Shown here: positions 1 through 8,167 of the stretch, in pieces
How positions within the stretch are numbered: position 1 is the stretch's first letter
How the letters are laid out: every line of letters begins with the position of its first letter
Source of the DNA: Chelativorans sp.
Lineage (GTDB): Bacteria; Pseudomonadota; Alphaproteobacteria; Rhizobiales; Rhizobiaceae
Length of the DNA stretch: 64,000 nucleotides
Assembly (NCBI RefSeq): GCF_031180965.1
Contig: NZ_JAPSLH010000002.1
Location: 62,001-126,000 of the forward strand
Direction: 5' to 3'
Program-made: the position numbers and the translations under genes
The notes under the pieces: generated by a model
Told to the model about the DNA's origin: nothing
The model's database searches: none
The model's input: only the letters and a program-made list of their open reading frames with translations

Positions 1-12
1 GCTTCCGTTTTC

Positions 13-1056
13 TCACGCCGGCCGACCATCGGCCGCCCTGACGATCCGCCCCCACATAAAAGCCTGCACGTCCTTCTCGAAGGTCTGCTTGATCCATAGC
101 ACAAGGGCTCCCTCGAATGGCGCAGGGATCGGCCGGTCCCCATCGAATGCGGCAATCTCACCCTCTGCAAAGGGTTGAAAGTCGCCGGGGCGGGCCAGGA
201 ACCGCATCTGCGCCGTGCGGGTGATTTCAGGATATTCCACGACGATGTCGCGCCGGGGCCGCGTGTCACGCCAGGTTGCGAGCGCTGCAAAATCGGCGTC
301 CGAGATCATGCCGTTGAGTTGCAGAAGCCTGGCGACAGCCGCCTGCGCCACCAGCTTGCTTTCGGCGGCAAAGAACAGGCCGCATTCCAGCGTGATGCCG
401 ATGGCATTGGAGTGCGGATCGGAGAACTGCCGATAGTTGGACAGGGTGGGCGCGTGCGCACTGCCCTGGTTGAAGAGGAAGCGGGTGTGCGGCAGTCCGA
501 TCCGCTCTGCCAGGCCAATGGCGCGGGTGCCCGGCCGCAGCACGAAATAGGGCGAGGCTTCATAGGGCGTCGCGTGGAGGTCGATGAGGAAATCCGCATC
601 GGCAACAAGCGGTCGCAGCTCGCGCGCCCGATCGAGCTCAACGGAATGCCCCTCCCCGTCCAGCTTCTCATCCGACCAGACGCGGTTGAAATCCTCCTCC
701 ACGAAGCGGGTGCCGTAGGGGTCCACCCCGTTGAACGCCTCGTAGGCGGCGACATTGCAGATGGCGAGCGACAGACGCCCGCAGAGCGGCCGTATTCCGT
801 GTTCCAGGATCGCCAGGACTGCCTCCAGCCCGCCCGGCTCGTTGCCGTGGGCGAGCGATGTGACAAGCACATGCGGGCCGGCGCGGCCGCTGTCGAACGT
901 GAAGGCGTAGGGAATCCCCGCATTGCCACGCCGGTATGGCTCGAGGTCGCGCTTGGCGATGCCGGCGCGGCGGCGCTCCTCTTCCAGGCGCGCGGTCACG
1001 CGCCCTGCTTCAAGGACCAAGGCTTCCGCATCCGCAAGGTCTGCAGTGTCGTTCAT
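13..1056 (-). CDS. M14-family deacylase (succinylglutamate desuccinylase/aspartoacylase type)
   Basis: A 347-residue zinc-dependent amidohydrolase-like protein. The zinc-site motif HGNE is at residues 70-73 and the third ligand is in DLHAT (His161). An EDFNRVW segment near 121-127 matches the substrate-binding Asn-Arg pair of the AstE/AspA family. Family members remove an acyl group from an N-acyl amino acid or similar amide in the cytoplasm; the substrate here is not evident. The ATG at 1056 is preferred because an upstream start at 1149 would add a poorly conserved Arg-rich stretch and run into the preceding gene. It is the last visible gene of the minus-strand operon 4519 to 13, downstream of a binding protein and sugar-acid enzymes, so it may remove an acyl or amide group from an imported conjugate. 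The family call is firm, the substrate unknown. Confidence 0.85.
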   Translation of the reverse strand: MNDTADLADAEALVLEAGRVTARLEEERRRAGIAKRDLEPYRRGNAGIPYAFTFDSGRAGPHVLVTSLAHGNEPGGLEAVLAILEHGIRPLCGRLSLAICNVAAYEAFNGVDPYGTRFVEEDFNRVWSDEKLDGEGHSVELDRARELRPLVADADFLIDLHATPYEASPYFVLRPGTRAIGLAERIGLPHTRFLFNQGSAHAPTLSNYRQFSDPHSNAIGITLECGLFFAAESKLVAQAAVARLLQLNGMISDADFAALATWRDTRPRRDIVVEYPEITRTAQMRFLARPGDFQPFAEGEIAAFDGDRPIPAPFEGALVLWIKQTFEKDVQAFMWGRIVRAADGRPA

Positions 1057-1084
1057 CGCGGTCTCATGCTGTTTGCGGAGGATT

Positions 1085-1110
1085 GCCGGCCGGCTTGGGC
1101 CCGGCCGGGC
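1085..1110 (-). other. GC stem-loop between binding-protein and deacylase genes
   Basis: CCGGCCGG occurs at 1086-1093 and again at 1101-1108 around a 7-base loop; because the arm is self-complementary the two copies pair. It begins 14 bases after the stop codon of the binding-protein gene. No T-tract follows, so it looks more like an mRNA-stabilising or attenuating hairpin than a full terminator. Confidence 0.5.
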
Positions 1111-1123
1111 ACCCCTTTGCGCT

Positions 1124-2389
1124 CTATTGCAGCGCGACGGCCTTTTCATGCATCCGCTTGGCGACCTCGGCGGGGTCGAGATCTTCGATGATCATCCGCT
1201 GCGCCTCCTCCTGGATCATCTTCGAGAACTCGTTGAAGGGGATCTCCAGGCCGACCGGAATGCGGTCGACACCGGCCTTGTTGGCCGCCTGCTGCGCCTC
1301 GACCAAAAGGTCGAAATGCGGGATCTCGGCCTTGGCCGCGCTCACATCGGCGCGCGGGCTGGGTGGTGTCGAGGCGGCAAGCTTGGCAAAGGAAGACTGG
1401 AACTCGTCGGACGTGGCGATGCTGATGAATTCCCAGACGAGTTCCTTCTTCTCCTCGTCGATCTCGCTCGGCATCGCAAGCACGTTCGAGGAGCCGCCGA
1501 GCGGCGGATCGAAGGGCACCTTGGCCAGCTTCAGCTTGTCCTTGGCGGCGCCCTGCTCCATGATCGAATAGAGCCACGGGCCATCTACGCGCATGGCGAT
1601 GCGGCCATCGGCGAAAAGCTTGCGGATATCGCCAGCGGAAAGATCGCGCGGGCTCAGATTCTCGCTGATCACCGTTTTCCAGCGCTGCAGGCCTTCGACC
1701 ATCTCGGGCGTGTCGATGGTCACTTCCCCTTCCGCATTGGTGTAGCTGGCGCCGGCATCGAGAAGATAGCTCGCCATCTCCGCCAGATACTGGCCGGCGC
1801 CGCCCTTTGTCTCATGGCCGGTGCCAAACTGGTCCGGAATGCCGTCGCCATTGGTGTCCTTGGTGAGCTTGCGGGCCGCCGCAAGGAACTCGTCCCAATT
1901 GGTGGGAACCGCGACGCCCTCGCTTGCCAGCATCTCCTCGTTATAGGCGAAGATCGCCCCATAATAGAGCATCATGATGCAGACGACCTGGCCGTCCCAG
2001 TTGCAGGCCTTCTGGCCGGACCAACCATCGAGATTGAGTCCGGACTTCTCGGTCCAGGGGGTCAGATCCTCCAGCCAGCCATTGTCGGCGAAGCTGTGAA
2101 ACTCAAAGGAGGCGAGGTGCACGATGTCAGGCGGATTGCCGCCGGCAAAGAGCGTTGTCATCGTGTCGGCATAGGCCGCGCGCTCGACCTTCGTCCATTC
2201 GATCTTGTGCTCTGGATGGCGCTTCTCGAATTCGGCGATGACGGAGGCCCACCAGTCACCCACGCCCTTCTCGTCCTTCTGCCAGGAAACGAATTTCAGT
2301 GTCTCGGCAAGTGCCGGCGTCAGCGCCGTCGTCGCCAGCATCGCTCCCACCGCGAGAGCGGCGGCGGCTTTGAGAAAACGTGCTTTCAT
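1124..2389 (-). CDS. ABC transporter solute-binding protein, family 1 (sugar type)
   Basis: A 421-residue periplasmic binding protein. The N-terminus is a Sec signal peptide (MKARF, hydrophobic core, cleavage near ALA-ET) and the mature start LKFVSWQKDE is typical of family 1 sugar-binding proteins. The ATG at 2389 is chosen because GGAGGAG lies just upstream; a GTG five codons earlier falls in that ribosome site. It lies 19 bases after the enolase-family gene. No permease or ATPase is next to it; these may lie beyond the left edge, since transcription runs that way. The neighbouring enzymes suggest a sugar acid or glycoside as ligand, which is inference. Confidence 0.88.
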   Translation of the reverse strand: MKARFLKAAAALAVGAMLATTALTPALAETLKFVSWQKDEKGVGDWWASVIAEFEKRHPEHKIEWTKVERAAYADTMTTLFAGGNPPDIVHLASFEFHSFADNGWLEDLTPWTEKSGLNLDGWSGQKACNWDGQVVCIMMLYYGAIFAYNEEMLASEGVAVPTNWDEFLAAARKLTKDTNGDGIPDQFGTGHETKGGAGQYLAEMASYLLDAGASYTNAEGEVTIDTPEMVEGLQRWKTVISENLSPRDLSAGDIRKLFADGRIAMRVDGPWLYSIMEQGAAKDKLKLAKVPFDPPLGGSSNVLAMPSEIDEEKKELVWEFISIATSDEFQSSFAKLAASTPPSPRADVSAAKAEIPHFDLLVEAQQAANKAGVDRIPVGLEIPFNEFSKMIQEEAQRMIIEDLDPAEVAKRMHEKAVALQ

Positions 2390-2408
2390 CTTGATCTCCT
2401 CCACGTGG

Positions 2409-3578
2409 TCAGTTGCTTTTCAGTAGTCCCAAGGCCTCTTCCGAAGGCTCCACTCCAAGGCCGGGGCCGCTGGGCGCCGTGTATGCGCCCTCCCGGCAAT
2501 CCATGTCGCCCACAAGCAGGCGTCGGTTGGGTTCGAAGATCGAGTGCTGGAATTCGTGTGCGGTGACGTTTGAAAGCGCGGCACTGGCCTGCAGGCTCGC
2601 AGCGAGGAAGATGCCAGCGCCAATCGTTGCATGCGGGATGACCTCGATGCCGTACTCCCTGGCATAGGAGCCGATGCGCATGAACTCGGTGATGCCCTTG
2701 TGGCCCATCTCCGGCTGGACAATGCTGATGGCGCATTGCGGCACGCGGTGATGCATGTCGTAAACGGTGCGCCACTCCTCGCCCACCGCGATCGGCACGT
2801 CCACCGCCGCACAGACTTTCGCAAGCCCGGCGATGTTTTCGGTCCGCACCGGGGCCTCGGCGAACCAGGGCGCGTGCGGCACCATCTTTTCGATAAGCGC
2901 GATCGCCTCCTCGGGCGTGTGCGCCCAGTGCATGTCGCAGGCGATGCGCACATCAGGCCCCAGCCGCTCGCGCAGGGTGGCGTATTCCGCTCCGGCTCCG
3001 TCGTCGGCTACCGGCAGTGCGAACTTGAAGGAAGAGAAGCCGCGCTCGCGCCAGTGCTGCGCAAGGTCGGCGCGCGCCTCACGCGTTTTCTCCGGCAGGC
3101 CGGAGACATAGGCGGGAATACGCGCCCTCGCCCTCCCCCCGAGCAGTTCCGCAACAGATTTGCCGGCGATCTTCCCGGCGATATCCCAGAGCGCAATATC
3201 GATCGCCGCGAGCGCATCGACATAGAAGCCGCCTGTATAGCCGCGCACGCGCATCAGGTCATAGAGGTCGTCATGAACAGCGGCAGGATCGGTGGGATCA
3301 CGGCCAATGGTGAAGTCGGCAAGCAGGTCATCGATGATGGCAATGACGGCGCCGGGCGCCACCAGCCCGTAGGTCTCGCCCCAGCCGGTCACGCCCTCCC
3401 GCGTGCGGACGCGGACAAGGACGCTGCGGTCGAAGGTGGGATAAACGGTCTTGTTGCCCTTGCGCACGAGATAGCCGCGCGCGTTGGGCTCCTCTCCCGG
3501 GCGCGGAGCGCCGAGATAGACGGTCTCACGCGATATAGTGAGGGTGAAAACCTCAACGCTGGCGACGCTGTCCGCCAT
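2409..3578 (-). CDS. Enolase-superfamily (mandelate racemase/muconate lactonizing type) sugar-acid dehydratase
   Basis: A 389-residue enolase-superfamily protein. The three acidic metal ligands are visible as Asp215 (CDMHW), Glu241 (FAEAP) and Glu267 (GEEW) at the ends of successive barrel strands. Lys185 (FKFA) and His316 (IPHATIG) are at the catalytic base positions. Such enzymes abstract the proton alpha to a carboxylate; the DapA-like and KDGal kinase neighbours point to dehydration of an aldonate or aldarate to a 2-keto-3-deoxy acid. The start codon shares one base with the stop of the upstream aldolase gene (TGATG), so the two are translationally coupled. An ATG at 3578 is preferred over a Cys/Arg-rich upstream extension. 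Exact substrate is unassigned. Confidence 0.85.
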   Translation of the reverse strand: MADSVASVEVFTLTISRETVYLGAPRPGEEPNARGYLVRKGNKTVYPTFDRSVLVRVRTREGVTGWGETYGLVAPGAVIAIIDDLLADFTIGRDPTDPAAVHDDLYDLMRVRGYTGGFYVDALAAIDIALWDIAGKIAGKSVAELLGGRARARIPAYVSGLPEKTREARADLAQHWRERGFSSFKFALPVADDGAGAEYATLRERLGPDVRIACDMHWAHTPEEAIALIEKMVPHAPWFAEAPVRTENIAGLAKVCAAVDVPIAVGEEWRTVYDMHHRVPQCAISIVQPEMGHKGITEFMRIGSYAREYGIEVIPHATIGAGIFLAASLQASAALSNVTAHEFQHSIFEPNRRLLVGDMDCREGAYTAPSGPGLGVEPSEEALGLLKSN

Positions 3579-4519
3579 CAGAGGGCCCCCGCGACCTTGA
3601 CACTTGCTTGCAGCGGAGCGTGAAGCGGCAGCGCATCGATCTCGGCAAGGCATGCATCAATATCCGCAATCGCCTGCGCATCGAGTTGCGGCGTGGGCGC
3701 GCGCACGATCGTGTTCTCGCAGACGCCGCGCCGCATCAGCACATGCTTCGAGAGCCGCATGCGGTAGATAGCCTGCAGCGTGAGCAGCGGCAGCGTTCGC
3801 ACATAGATTTCCCGCGCCAGCTGAAGATCGCCCGCGCGATAGGCACGGTCGAGCGCCACATGATGCGCAGCGATTTCCACCGCCGGCATGGCAGCACAGG
3901 CGCCGCGCGCATATTCATCGAGGATATAGCGCGCGCCGCCGCCGCCGATCACGCCCGAGAGATGCGCAGGCGCATCCTCGATCAGACGGGAAATGGCGGG
4001 TCCGGCCGGCAGCGTCTCCTCCTTCACATAGGCAATCGCGGGAATCTGCCGGACGACGGCAAGGATCGTTTCCGGCGACAGATCGCTACCGCGCGGCGCC
4101 GGCGCATTCTGAAGAATGATCCGGGCTTCGGGCAAGCCGCGGCTCACCTCACCCATGAAAGCGGCCACGGCTTCGGCAGAGCTTCCCAGCGACTTTGGCG
4201 GCTGAACCATCAGATGGTGGATACCGAACGCGAGCGCCTGAGCGCCATGGCCAATCACCTCCGCAGCAGTCGGAGCGCTGGCACCTGCCACGATTGGCAC
4301 GGCGCTTCCCACTTCCTCCACGCAGACCTGCAACAGCGTCTCACGCTCGCTGGCCGAGAGCATCTCAACCTCGCTGGCGAAGCCTGGGAACACCACCCCA
4401 TCCACGCCGGCACCGAGCGCGAAGCGCACAATGCGCCGCATGGCAGCGGCATCAACTCCGCCATCCTCCGCGAAGGGCGTCGGAAGCACCGGCAGAATTC
4501 CGCTCAGGTTTTGATCCAT
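3578..4519 (-). CDS. DapA/N-acetylneuraminate lyase-family aldolase
   Basis: A 313-residue TIM-barrel aldolase of the DHDPS/NAL family. The Schiff-base lysine is Lys166 in AYVKEET and the N-terminal GILPVLPTPF strand is typical. The tyrosine that normally precedes the substrate-binding loop (YNxP in DapA) is absent: the equivalent segment reads ILQNAP around residues 135-140. This argues against true dihydrodipicolinate synthase and for a 2-keto-3-deoxy sugar-acid lyase or dehydratase. It is the first gene of the minus-strand operon and is divergent from the KDGal kinase at 4611, so the module can make, phosphorylate or cleave 2-keto-3-deoxy acids. Substrate is inferred from context. Confidence 0.82.
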   Translation of the reverse strand: MDQNLSGILPVLPTPFAEDGGVDAAAMRRIVRFALGAGVDGVVFPGFASEVEMLSASERETLLQVCVEEVGSAVPIVAGASAPTAAEVIGHGAQALAFGIHHLMVQPPKSLGSSAEAVAAFMGEVSRGLPEARIILQNAPAPRGSDLSPETILAVVRQIPAIAYVKEETLPAGPAISRLIEDAPAHLSGVIGGGGARYILDEYARGACAAMPAVEIAAHHVALDRAYRAGDLQLAREIYVRTLPLLTLQAIYRMRLSKHVLMRRGVCENTIVRAPTPQLDAQAIADIDACLAEIDALPLHAPLQASVKVAGAL

Positions 4520-4522
4520 CCG

Positions 4523-4544
4523 TTAGTCCAAACTGTGAGACTAA
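4523..4544. promoter_or_regulatory. Inverted repeat in divergent promoter (candidate operator)
   Basis: TTAGTC at 4523-4528 and GACTAA at 4539-4544 form a perfect 6-base inverted repeat with a 10-base spacer. It lies in the 91-base divergent gap between the aldolase and the kinase, immediately upstream of the aldolase start codon and upstream of a candidate kinase promoter. No regulator gene is adjacent, so the binding protein is unknown. Confidence 0.45.
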
Positions 4545-4554
4545 GTTTCATAAA

Positions 4555-4584
4555 TTGACACTACCAGCCAGCTGCGTCTATGAC
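4555..4584 (+). promoter_or_regulatory. Candidate sigma-70 promoter for the KDGal kinase
   Basis: A perfect TTGACA at 4555-4560 is followed after 17-18 bases by CTATGA/TATGAC (4578-4584). Position and orientation suit transcription of the gene starting at 4611. The -10 match is only moderate. Confidence 0.35.
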
Positions 4585-4610
4585 AAGAGCCAATCAGCAG
4601 GGGAATGCCG

Positions 4611-5540
4611 ATGATGAAATCCGAGGAGAATGCTCACGCGATCGTTGTCGATTGGGGAACCACCTCACTGCGCGCTTATCTAGTCACGCGCGACGGCTCC
4701 GTTCTGGCGGAAAAGGAGACCGAGAGCGGCGGCATCCAGTTCATCAAGGACGGCAGGTTCGAAGACTGCCTGATGGAGGCGGTGGGCGGTTGGCTGAAAC
4801 GGGCCGGAAAGATTCCGGTCATCGCCCTGGGGATGGTGACGAGTCGCAACGGCTGGGTGGAGGTGCCCTATGTGCCCTGCCCGGCCAATACCCAGGCACT
4901 AGCGAACGGGGCGACAAGGCGGACACTACCCAATGGCTCGAACCTGATCTTTTTGCCCGGCCTAACAGACCCGACCGCATCGCCTTTCCCGGATGTCATG
5001 CGCGGCGAGGAAACGCAGATCGTGGGCTTTGGGCTCACAGAGGACATTACGATCGTATTGCCCGGCACTCACAGCAAGTGGGCGCGGGTTTCGGACGGAG
5101 CCATCGGCTCCTTCCAGACCTTCGTCACCGGAGAACTCTATGCACTTCTCACCAGGCACTCGTTTGTCGCCAGAAGCGCGGGGGCAGTAGTAGAGGGCCA
5201 GCCGGACTGGAACGCTTTTGATCGTGGCGCGCGGCTGGCGGCGGAGAGCCGGTCTCCCATGCTTCTCTCCGATCTATTCTCGGCCCGTACCGGCATGCTC
5301 GTAGGCAAGCTCAGGCCGGAGGAGATTCGCGACTATGTGTCGGGGCTGGTTATCGCGCACGAGTTCGCCCAGGCCCGCCAGCGAGGCTGGTTCGCCTCGG
5401 GCGACCAGATCGGAATAGTCGGCAACGACGGCCTGAACGAGCGTTATGTGCGCATAGCACCGCTTTTCGGTCTTTCGGCGTTCCGCGGCGAGGACGACGC
5501 AGCCATTCGCGGCGCGCTGGAGATCGCCGCCAAGCTCTGA
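4611..5540 (+). CDS. dgoK: 2-dehydro-3-deoxygalactonokinase (DgoK family)
   Basis: A 309-residue sugar-acid kinase. The N-terminal phosphate loop DWGTTSLRAY (residues 14-23), GMVTSRNGW and LPGTHSKW are characteristic DgoK segments. The enzyme phosphorylates 2-keto-3-deoxygalactonate at C6 in DeLey-Doudoroff-type galactonate breakdown. The ATG at 4611 is chosen over 4605 because the AGGGGA ribosome site directly abuts 4605. It is divergent from the aldolase/dehydratase operon. No KDPGal aldolase (DgoA) is seen nearby, so the next step would need a gene elsewhere or the DapA-like protein acting on the unphosphorylated acid. Confidence 0.86.
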   Translation: MMKSEENAHAIVVDWGTTSLRAYLVTRDGSVLAEKETESGGIQFIKDGRFEDCLMEAVGGWLKRAGKIPVIALGMVTSRNGWVEVPYVPCPANTQALANGATRRTLPNGSNLIFLPGLTDPTASPFPDVMRGEETQIVGFGLTEDITIVLPGTHSKWARVSDGAIGSFQTFVTGELYALLTRHSFVARSAGAVVEGQPDWNAFDRGARLAAESRSPMLLSDLFSARTGMLVGKLRPEEIRDYVSGLVIAHEFAQARQRGWFASGDQIGIVGNDGLNERYVRIAPLFGLSAFRGEDDAAIRGALEIAAKL

Positions 5541-5786
5541 ATCGATGATCAGACCACCGGCGTGAAATACACATCGCTTACCCGGGGGTGCGGCGGAGGC
5601 TGATCTACGATGGCGCAGCCTTTTGCCTTGAGTGAAGCCGCCACTGGCTGGCACGGTCGGCTCGGTCAACAGGCTTGCCGCGTCTGACAACCTCGGCAGC
5701 AGCGCCGCAACTGGCAATGCACCCCGACTATCTAGCCCCGCCCGCCTTAAATTGCTTCCGCTTGCGGCAGCCGCTAAAACGCCGGC

Positions 5787-7037
5787 ATGGCATCGATCGA
5801 GTCCGTTGTTGGCCCGTTTCTCCTGACCGGCCGCTTGCTTGTGCGCTTCTGGCCGCAACTCCTGCTGGTCGGCGCCGTCGGCTATCTGCTTCGGGACCTC
5901 CTGTTGCGCGCCGCGGCCACGGTCGGGCTGGTGCACCCACTGGGCGGCATGGTGATCCTGTCGCTGGTGGTGCTCGTTAAGCTGGCCGTCGTGGTGATGT
6001 TGTTCCTGGTCATGCGGCCGGGCTTGCCGGCGCTCGCCTCTCTGTCGCAGCCGGAGCCCTCGGTGCAGACTAAGCACGCATCGGCGCGTGGCGGGCGCAT
6101 GCTCGCCATTACCGCCGCGGCCATTCTGCCCTTTTTTGCCTATTACGCTGCCTGGGGCTTTCTCGGCGACACGGTACGGGAATATTCCCGGCTTGCCCTC
6201 GACCAGGTGCAGTTCGGCGAGGAAGCGCGGTTTCTCGATCTCCTGACTTCGCGGGGGTTGCTCCTGTCCATCGCCGCCTGCTGGGCCATTCGCTGGCTGG
6301 CAAAGCGCATGAACAAGCGGAGCCGCTCGCCCTATTGGCGTCTGCTGGTGGTGGCGGCGGATGCGAGTTGGATCTTCATCGGCCTCTATGGCCTGAGCAT
6401 CTGGAAGGACGCATTCATCACATGGTTGGGGGCGGGCGAATTGCTCGATTCGGCAGGCGCGTCCGGCGGCGCATTGCTGGTGAGCGTTGCCCATGCAGCC
6501 GAGAGTTTTACCCCGGTCGAGTTCCAGCCGCCCGACTGGCCTGCCCAGATGCAGAGCCTCTTCTTCTACGCCCTGCTGCCAATCGTATGGCTGGTGATGG
6601 CCGCTATCATCAACGGCTACGAGCTTTCTGGAGCGGGCCGTCAGTCTGTTCCCGCAGCATCCCCCGCCGGAACTTTGCGAAAATGGCTGGCGGATTTTAC
6701 TGACCATTTCGTCTCGGGCTACCGCGCCCGCTATCGCCCCGTATGGATCTGCCTCAAGCTGACACTCGGGTCGGGGCTCGTCACGCTGCTTTCCTTCATC
6801 GTCGCGTATCGTCTGATCGGCTGGATGGGCGCTTGGGCCTGGTATGCACTCACGCGCATGCTGGCGCCTCAGGATCTGGTAACCTGGCAAGCGATCTTCG
6901 GTGTCGCCGGCGTATTCATCGGCAGCCCGAGCGACCTCGACGGCGGCATCTTGCTCGACGCCCTGCGCGTCGCGCTACTTGCGGGGATGCTCGAGCATGC
7001 CGTCGCGCGTCGGGGCGCCGCGCCTGCTATGGTTTGA
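5787..7037 (+). CDS. Polytopic membrane protein of unknown function
   Basis: A 416-residue protein with about eight hydrophobic segments (near residues 10-32, 50-78, 110-130, 155-172, 190-208, 255-278, 325-355 and 385-405). No motif identifies a transporter or enzyme. Its 3' end overlaps by 11 bases the 3' end of a minus-strand gene for a membrane-anchored unknown protein, and the four genes 5787-8754 look like a locus of related function. The plus strand is preferred over a long antisense reading frame because only the plus frame gives membrane-protein composition. Function not recognised. Confidence 0.7.
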   Translation: MASIESVVGPFLLTGRLLVRFWPQLLLVGAVGYLLRDLLLRAAATVGLVHPLGGMVILSLVVLVKLAVVVMLFLVMRPGLPALASLSQPEPSVQTKHASARGGRMLAITAAAILPFFAYYAAWGFLGDTVREYSRLALDQVQFGEEARFLDLLTSRGLLLSIAACWAIRWLAKRMNKRSRSPYWRLLVVAADASWIFIGLYGLSIWKDAFITWLGAGELLDSAGASGGALLVSVAHAAESFTPVEFQPPDWPAQMQSLFFYALLPIVWLVMAAIINGYELSGAGRQSVPAASPAGTLRKWLADFTDHFVSGYRARYRPVWICLKLTLGSGLVTLLSFIVAYRLIGWMGAWAWYALTRMLAPQDLVTWQAIFGVAGVFIGSPSDLDGGILLDALRVALLAGMLEHAVARRGAAPAMV

Positions 7038-7581
7038 GCAGGAGAGTGTCCGGCTCGGCCTCGGCAAGGCCGATCAGCAAAGCCAGGTCGACGGCATCAT
7101 GCGGGACGAGGAATGTGGCGACCATGTCAACCTTGCCGCCGGGCCCGGCTTCGGCAAATGCCGGGCCGCCGCAAAGCGGCCGTTCTTCGATCCCGGGATA
7201 TGCTTTCCGCGCGATGGGCTCGAGCGTAAATGTCGGCGCCCAAAGCCGCCCATCGGCATCGGTGAGGCGGATCCGGCACATGCCCGCCATGCTTGCCGTG
7301 TCTTTCCCGACCCGAGCCTCGAATTCGGCCAGCACCACCGCTGCCTTCGCAGACGGCCCCGGCAGTCTTTTCAGATACACGAGCCGCCACGCGGCGCCCG
7401 CATAGATCGGCGATACACCGCCTTCGACCAGGATGGGCTCACGGCCGTGCCGATCGTACCATTCGGCAAGACTCCCCCAGGAATGGGCCAGAACGGCAGC
7501 CGGGAGCACCAACCCGAGCGCTGCCATGCTGCCCCAATACGCGCGTCTTTCGCTTACCGTTTTGGAGGGCATCTCACTCAC
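7027..7581 (-). CDS. Membrane-anchored or exported protein of unknown function (third gene of an unknown operon)
   Basis: A 184-residue protein with one N-terminal hydrophobic segment (about residues 15-33) and a mostly extracytoplasmic remainder. Two cysteines (CRIRLTD and PLCGG) could pair in the periplasm. It overlaps the upstream gene by 8 bases, so it is translated with it. No known domain is recognised. The sequence looks like a genuine soluble domain and not an antisense artefact. Confidence 0.68.
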   Translation of the reverse strand: MSEMPSKTVSERRAYWGSMAALGLVLPAAVLAHSWGSLAEWYDRHGREPILVEGGVSPIYAGAAWRLVYLKRLPGPSAKAAVVLAEFEARVGKDTASMAGMCRIRLTDADGRLWAPTFTLEPIARKAYPGIEERPLCGGPAFAEAGPGGKVDMVATFLVPHDAVDLALLIGLAEAEPDTLLLKP

Positions 7582-8167
7582 GCCTTATTGCCCAACGGAT
7601 GTCGCCTTCGCTGCGCAGGATGGTGAGGGAGGGCGACACGGAGTTTGGCAGGACGCCGGCTATGTCGATCCGCAGTTGCTCGTCGAGAGGGATCAGAGCG
7701 GATCGGGCGAGCAGGAGCCGGCCGCCGGCTACCTCCTTTTCCGGCACCTCGAAAGCGAGAAGGAGGGGGGTGGGCAGGCCCGGATCGAGGCGCTCGTTCA
7801 CAAGATATCCGGGCTGGTTCGAGAATCTCTGGCTGAGCGCATAGCGGATACCGGTGGGCCCGAGCCATTCAGCGGAGGTGAGTGTCAAGCTCTCCACCTT
7901 CGCCACCCCTGCGCCTTCCACCAAAAGCCACACTCCCGACGTGGTGTACTCCTTCACCTTGCCGAAGTTTTCCGTCCTCAGGCTGCGCGCAAGATGCGCC
8001 CTCGCCACGCCAAAAGCGAATGTGTCCTCCTCGACGCGCTCGCCGGCCTTCCCATCTATCGCGATCGGGGACGTGATGTCGCCATAGCCCGGCGTCGAGT
8101 GCTGCATGCCATAGAGCGCCGCCGCTGCGAGCACCAGCGCCAGGGCCATCCCAAGGACTCGGCTCAT
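7574..8167 (-). CDS. Signal-peptide protein of unknown function (second gene of an unknown operon)
   Basis: A 197-residue protein. MSRVLGMALALVLAAAALYG is a signal peptide or single membrane anchor; the rest looks periplasmic. GARxHLARSLRTENFGKV-like basic patches precede a beta-rich domain. It overlaps the upstream gene by 4 bases (ATGA) and the downstream gene by 8 bases, so the three genes form one translationally coupled operon. No known family is recognised. Confidence 0.68.
   Translation of the reverse strand: MSRVLGMALALVLAAAALYGMQHSTPGYGDITSPIAIDGKAGERVEEDTFAFGVARAHLARSLRTENFGKVKEYTTSGVWLLVEGAGVAKVESLTLTSAEWLGPTGIRYALSQRFSNQPGYLVNERLDPGLPTPLLLAFEVPEKEVAGGRLLLARSALIPLDEQLRIDIAGVLPNSVSPSLTILRSEGDIRWAIRRE

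Noticed and set aside
923-2566. Long plus-strand frame of 547 codons opposite the binding-protein gene.
   Set aside because: Arg/His/Gly-rich antisense composition, no ribosome site, and the minus strand carries a clear signal peptide and family match.
5541-5786. Short plus-strand frames in the 246-base gap after dgoK.
   Set aside because: No ribosome site, no domain-like composition and no clear promoter or terminator; I see nothing supportable there.
5274-6890. Minus-strand frame of 538 codons opposite the polytopic protein.
   Set aside because: Gln/Arg/His-rich shadow; it also overlaps the dgoK 3' end. The plus frame has true membrane segments.
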